Shown here piece by piece: positions 60,974-64,000 of a DNA stretch of 64,000 nt (position 1 is the stretch's first letter; each line of letters starts with the position of its first letter). The translations under genes were made by a program, and so were the position numbers. Below the pieces are notes generated by a model. That model saw only the letters and a list, made by a program, of their open reading frames with translations. It was not told where the DNA came from and did no database searches. Source of the stretch: Mycobacterium sp. PO1 (GTDB lineage: Bacteria > Actinomycetota > Actinomycetes > Mycobacteriales > Mycobacteriaceae); contig NZ_BLTG01000021.1 of the NCBI RefSeq assembly GCF_017312405.1, positions 62,001 to 126,000 on the forward strand, written 5' to 3'.

Positions 60974-61723
60974 ATGCCGAATACCGTTCTTCAAGTCGCT
61001 GATCGCCCCCTCGGTCAGGCCGTGGCCACCCACAGTTGGTGGGACGCCGACGCCGATTGCACGTTGGTGATGTCGCATCCGTCCGCTGATCCCGAACTCT
61101 GGCACGAATACCTCCGCGGTGCCGATCGAAGCTACCGCAAGCACGGTGTGCAGAGCGCATTGGACATCGACGAGATCAGCGACGGCCATGACACCGCGCT
61201 GTTCTGGGCCGCTCTCGACCGGACCGGGCGCGTGATCGGCGGAGTTCGTGCGATCGGCCCTCTCACCGGTGCTGACGATTCCCATGCCGTCGTCGAATGG
61301 GCGGGGCAGCCGGGCCTGGCCTCGGTGCGCAAGATGATCGACGACCGCGTGCCGTTCGGGGTACTCGAGATGAAGACGGCATTCGTCACCGACGACGCGG
61401 ACAAGAGTCGACGTGTCACCCGAGTGCTCGCACGGACCGCCTTCCATGCCATGGCCGCGCTGGAGCTGCAATTCTGCATGGCCACATCGGCGGCGCACGT
61501 ACTCGACAAGTGGCGCTCCTCCGGCGGGGTGGTCGCATCCATTCCGGCCACGCCGTACCCCGACTCGCGCTACCAGACCAAGATGATGTGGTGGGACCGC
61601 AACACCTTCATTCGACACGCCGAACCCACGCAGGTCTCGAAGATCATCACCGAGGTCCTGGACCTCCAACGGGCGTGGCCTGCAGAGCCCGCACTCGCCG
61701 CGGTGCATGATGATGCGTTGTGA
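60974..61723 (+). CDS. N-acyltransferase-like protein with autoinducer-synthase/GNAT fold
   Basis: A 249-residue protein of no family I can name with certainty. Residues 40-130 have the layout of LuxI/FeeM-type acyl-CoA or acyl-ACP N-acyltransferases: YLRGADRSYRKHG (46-58), LDIDE (63-67), then GRVIGGVRAIGPL (85-97), which resembles the G-x-V-x-G-x-x-R strand of that fold, followed by FGVLEMKTAFVTDD and a conserved-looking MAALELQFCMATSA helix. The ATG 60974 has only a weak GGGA ribosome site. Its stop overlaps the GTG of moeY (GTGA), so the two proteins are made together. Substrate and product are unknown; the call is a fold inference. Confidence 0.55.
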   Translation: MPNTVLQVADRPLGQAVATHSWWDADADCTLVMSHPSADPELWHEYLRGADRSYRKHGVQSALDIDEISDGHDTALFWAALDRTGRVIGGVRAIGPLTGADDSHAVVEWAGQPGLASVRKMIDDRVPFGVLEMKTAFVTDDADKSRRVTRVLARTAFHAMAALELQFCMATSAAHVLDKWRSSGGVVASIPATPYPDSRYQTKMMWWDRNTFIRHAEPTQVSKIITEVLDLQRAWPAEPALAAVHDDAL

Positions 61724-63900
61724 CGTCTGAGCCTTCTGCTACGCATGGGACCGATGCTGCTGGATTCCACGAGCGGCATCGCGATGCGAACAGCGCCGTG
61801 GTCTTCGACCCGACCCTGCCCGACGACGGCGCTCTGATCGACTTCCTGCGCAGCGATCCCACCGTCACCGTCGTCGACACCGTGGCCGAACAGGCACGGA
61901 CACTGGCGGAGCTGCTGCCGACACCGGGGCTGGAGTTCGTCGACGAACCCCGGCGCTGGGCCTACTACCCGTGGCGGCGGACGCTCGTCTCCGTCCTGGG
62001 CCCCCGGTCCTATCTGCGAACCCGGACCGACCGCAACCGCGACCTGATCACCATCGCGGAGCAACAGCACCTGTCCTCACTGCGGATCGGAATCATCGGG
62101 CTCAGCGTCGGCCATGCCATCGCTCACACGCTGGCGATGCAGGGGTTGTGTGGGGAGTTGCGACTGGCCGACTTCGACGAGCTGGAGTTGTCGAACCTCA
62201 ACCGGGTGCCGGCAACGGTTTTCGACCTCGGCGTGAACAAAGCCACGGTGGCCGCTCGCAGGGTCGCCGAGATCGACCCCTATGTCGCTGTGCGCGTACA
62301 TGATCGCGGGGTGACCGCAGACAGCATCGATGGATTCCTCGAGGGGCTCGACGTCGTGGTCGAGGAGTGCGACTCCCTCGATGTCAAGGCGCTGGTCCGG
62401 GAAGCCGCACGCCGGCACCGGTTGCCGGTGGTGATGGCCACCAGCGACCGCGGTCTCGTCGACGTCGAACGCTTCGACTCCGAACCCGACCGACCTGTGT
62501 TCCACGGGCTGCTCGGAGGACTCGACGCCGCCACCCTGGCCGGGCTGGACAACAAGGACAAGGTCCCGCACGTGCTGCGGATCATCGAGGGCGCGAGTCT
62601 GTCACCACGCGCCGCAGCGTCCCTGGTCGAGGTCGGCCAGACGCTGGCGACCTGGCCGCAGCTCGCCGGTGACGTGCTGATCGGCGCATCCGCAGTCGCC
62701 GAGGCGGTACGCAGAATCGGTCTGGGTGAGCGCCTTCCGTCCGGACGGGTACGTGTGGACATGTCGACCTTCATGGAAGAGCTGGTCGATCCCCGCAACA
62801 CACCAGCCGCACCGGCCGAGGCGGACGAACCGGGACCGGCGCACGCCCGCGACGCGGTTCACGCGGTGGCGCTGGCCGCCAATCAGGCACCGTCGGGGGG
62901 CAACGCGCAGCCGTGGCGCATCGAGACCGGTGCCGCAACGGTGACGATCCACCTCACTCCCGAGCGCACCACGCTGATGGACGTCAACCTTCGCGGCAGC
63001 GCCGTCGCCGTCGGCGCCGCGACCTTCAATGCCCGCGTGGCCGCCGCCGCTCGCGGTGTCCTCGGCGACGTGCACCTCGCCGAACACCAGACCGCCTCTC
63101 CGCTCACCGCGGTGATCGACCTGGGCGGCGCCGACGCCGACCCCGAGCTCGCGGCGCTGTACCCGCTTCTCGAGAGACGGGAGACCAACCGGCACCGAGG
63201 CACCCCAACGCCCTTGACCGACACCATCGCCGAGGCTCTCAGCACCGCCGCACACCGCGAAGGTGCCCGCCTGGTGTTGCTGACCGATCGCACCGACCTC
63301 GACGCGGCGGGCGAGGTGCTGTCCGGCGCCGACCGCATCCGCTACCTGACCACCCAACTGCACCGCGAGATGACTTCCGAATTGCGTTGGCCCGGCGATG
63401 AATCCCCCGACACCGGCATTGATGTGCGCAGCCTCGAACTGAGTCCAGCCGATTTCGCGACGCTCGACATCCTCAGGCGCACCGAGGTCATGGAGCTGCT
63501 GGCATCCTGGGGAGCCGGTTCCAGGCTCGGCGCCGACACCCGCGACCGGATAGTGAACAGCTCGTCACTGGCGGTGATCATCGGCAGCGATCCGTCACTG
63601 ACCGGCTATGCGCACGGCGGAGCGGCGGCCGAAGCGGTCTGGTTGACCGCACAACACCACGGCCTGGCGGTCCAACCCGTCTCCCCCGCCTTCCTCTACG
63701 CACACGACGGCGCCGACCTTCACGGTCTCTCACCGGAATTCGCCGGCCAACTGGCCGAGTTGCAGCAACGGTTTCGTCACTTGACGACTGCGGCCGACGG
63801 CGAGACCCAGATCCTGGCCCTGCGACTCGTCACCGCACCGCCCGCCTCGGTCCGTAGCCGCAGGCGACCGCTCGTTCACACGGCACCGGGCTTATCCTGA
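61720..63900 (+). CDS. moeY: MoeY-like fusion of E1/ThiF-type adenylating domain and nitroreductase-like domain
   Basis: A 726-residue two-domain protein. Residues about 115-290 are an E1/ThiF/MoeB-like fold with the nucleotide loop GLSVG (127-131), DFDELELSNLNR (151-162) and K174 for ATP handling. Residues about 375-700 form a nitroreductase-like FMN fold with APSGGNAQPWR (390-400). It corresponds to M. tuberculosis Rv1355c, annotated MoeY, as I recall it. I count only two Cys residues (144 and 217) and see no CxxC zinc pairs or downstream catalytic Cys, so sulfur transfer as in MoeB is doubtful. It overlaps the acyltransferase-like gene by four bases and precedes a c-di-GMP gene. Confidence 0.85.
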   Translation: MTSEPSATHGTDAAGFHERHRDANSAVVFDPTLPDDGALIDFLRSDPTVTVVDTVAEQARTLAELLPTPGLEFVDEPRRWAYYPWRRTLVSVLGPRSYLRTRTDRNRDLITIAEQQHLSSLRIGIIGLSVGHAIAHTLAMQGLCGELRLADFDELELSNLNRVPATVFDLGVNKATVAARRVAEIDPYVAVRVHDRGVTADSIDGFLEGLDVVVEECDSLDVKALVREAARRHRLPVVMATSDRGLVDVERFDSEPDRPVFHGLLGGLDAATLAGLDNKDKVPHVLRIIEGASLSPRAAASLVEVGQTLATWPQLAGDVLIGASAVAEAVRRIGLGERLPSGRVRVDMSTFMEELVDPRNTPAAPAEADEPGPAHARDAVHAVALAANQAPSGGNAQPWRIETGAATVTIHLTPERTTLMDVNLRGSAVAVGAATFNARVAAAARGVLGDVHLAEHQTASPLTAVIDLGGADADPELAALYPLLERRETNRHRGTPTPLTDTIAEALSTAAHREGARLVLLTDRTDLDAAGEVLSGADRIRYLTTQLHREMTSELRWPGDESPDTGIDVRSLELSPADFATLDILRRTEVMELLASWGAGSRLGADTRDRIVNSSSLAVIIGSDPSLTGYAHGGAAAEAVWLTAQHHGLAVQPVSPAFLYAHDGADLHGLSPEFAGQLAELQQRFRHLTTAADGETQILALRLVTAPPASVRSRRRPLVHTAPGLS

Positions 63901-63907
63901 CTGCACA

Positions 63908-64000
63908 ATGTCCATGAACGGCACACCGCGCAGCCTCGACCTGATGGTCAAATCGGTGGCAACCCAGTTGATGGCCGCCAATGCGACCACCTCCGTCGAG
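63908..64000 (+). CDS. Start of a probable GAF-GGDEF-EAL (c-di-GMP) protein, Rv1354c-like
   Basis: ATG 63908 opens a frame of 31 residues that runs off the window. The segment LMVKSVATQLMAANATTSVE resembles the N-terminus of M. tuberculosis Rv1354c as I recall it (ELVTTVANQLMTVDAATSAE), a diguanylate cyclase/phosphodiesterase of the GAF-GGDEF-EAL type. In M. tuberculosis that gene also follows Rv1355c (moeY) in the same direction. Only the N-terminus is visible here, so domains are inferred from synteny and this match. It begins eight bases after the moeY stop. Confidence 0.6.
   Translation, partial: MSMNGTPRSLDLMVKSVATQLMAANATTSVE

Overview
The window is GC-rich actinobacterial DNA with dense, often translationally coupled genes (ATGA, GTGA and TGATG overlaps) and many GTG starts. 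The gene content points to a fast-growing mycobacterium (Mycolicibacterium type): a LigB-type DNA ligase, two F420-type luciferase-like oxidoreductases, a mycofactocin-type SDR, an HtdZ-type dehydratase, several P450s, and a MoeY homologue followed by the start of what looks like the Rv1354c-type c-di-GMP protein. No rRNA, tRNA, CRISPR array, insertion sequence or replication origin was recognised. Family assignments come from reading motifs and recalled family sequences; no database search was run.

Layout. 1-3358: tail of a sulfite-oxidase-like molybdoenzyme, ligB and an MHS-type transporter. 3398-8530: amidohydrolase, P450 and LLM oxidoreductase, with a divergent carboxyltransferase gene. 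8711-15285: a GntR-led operon of a NitT/TauT-type ABC importer, an aldehyde dehydrogenase and a crotonase. 15343-17528: LLM oxidoreductase and an NTF2-like protein, divergent from a TetR regulator. 17572-24963: a flavin monooxygenase gene broken by an in-frame TAG, a Rieske oxygenase, an acyl-CoA ligase, a P450 and a CaiB-type CoA transferase. 24975-30317: molybdopterin oxidoreductase, NYN-like protein, P450 and lipid-transfer-type thiolase. 30525-37313: a minus-strand operon (crotonase, amidohydrolase, acyl-CoA ligase, amidohydrolase, two acyl-CoA dehydrogenases). 37423-42545: DapA-like aldolase, an SDR remnant, crotonase, TetR, thiolase and crotonase. 42558-50390: GntR divergent from three crotonases and three AMP-forming ligases. 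50383-57552: CoA transferase, GntR, two acyl-CoA dehydrogenases, thiolase and two SDRs. 57546-60313: alpha/beta hydrolase, flavin monooxygenase and MaoC-type hydratase. 60974-64000: an N-acyltransferase-like gene, moeY and the c-di-GMP protein start.

How it fits together. About 3-57 kb looks like a catabolic island that oxygenates an isoprenoid, steroid or alicyclic compound, activates it to CoA thioesters and removes carbon by beta-oxidation-like steps; the substrate cannot be named from sequence. A 19-bp palindrome (TACTGTAA-N3-TTACAGTA) recurs in front of at least six, possibly eight, of these transcription units, including the intergenic region of the TetR gene at 39585-40349, which is the best candidate regulator. 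The right end is different in kind: an autoinducer-synthase-like N-acyltransferase is translationally coupled to an E1-like/nitroreductase fusion and followed by the c-di-GMP gene. It is the strongest candidate here for an undescribed small-molecule or signalling system.
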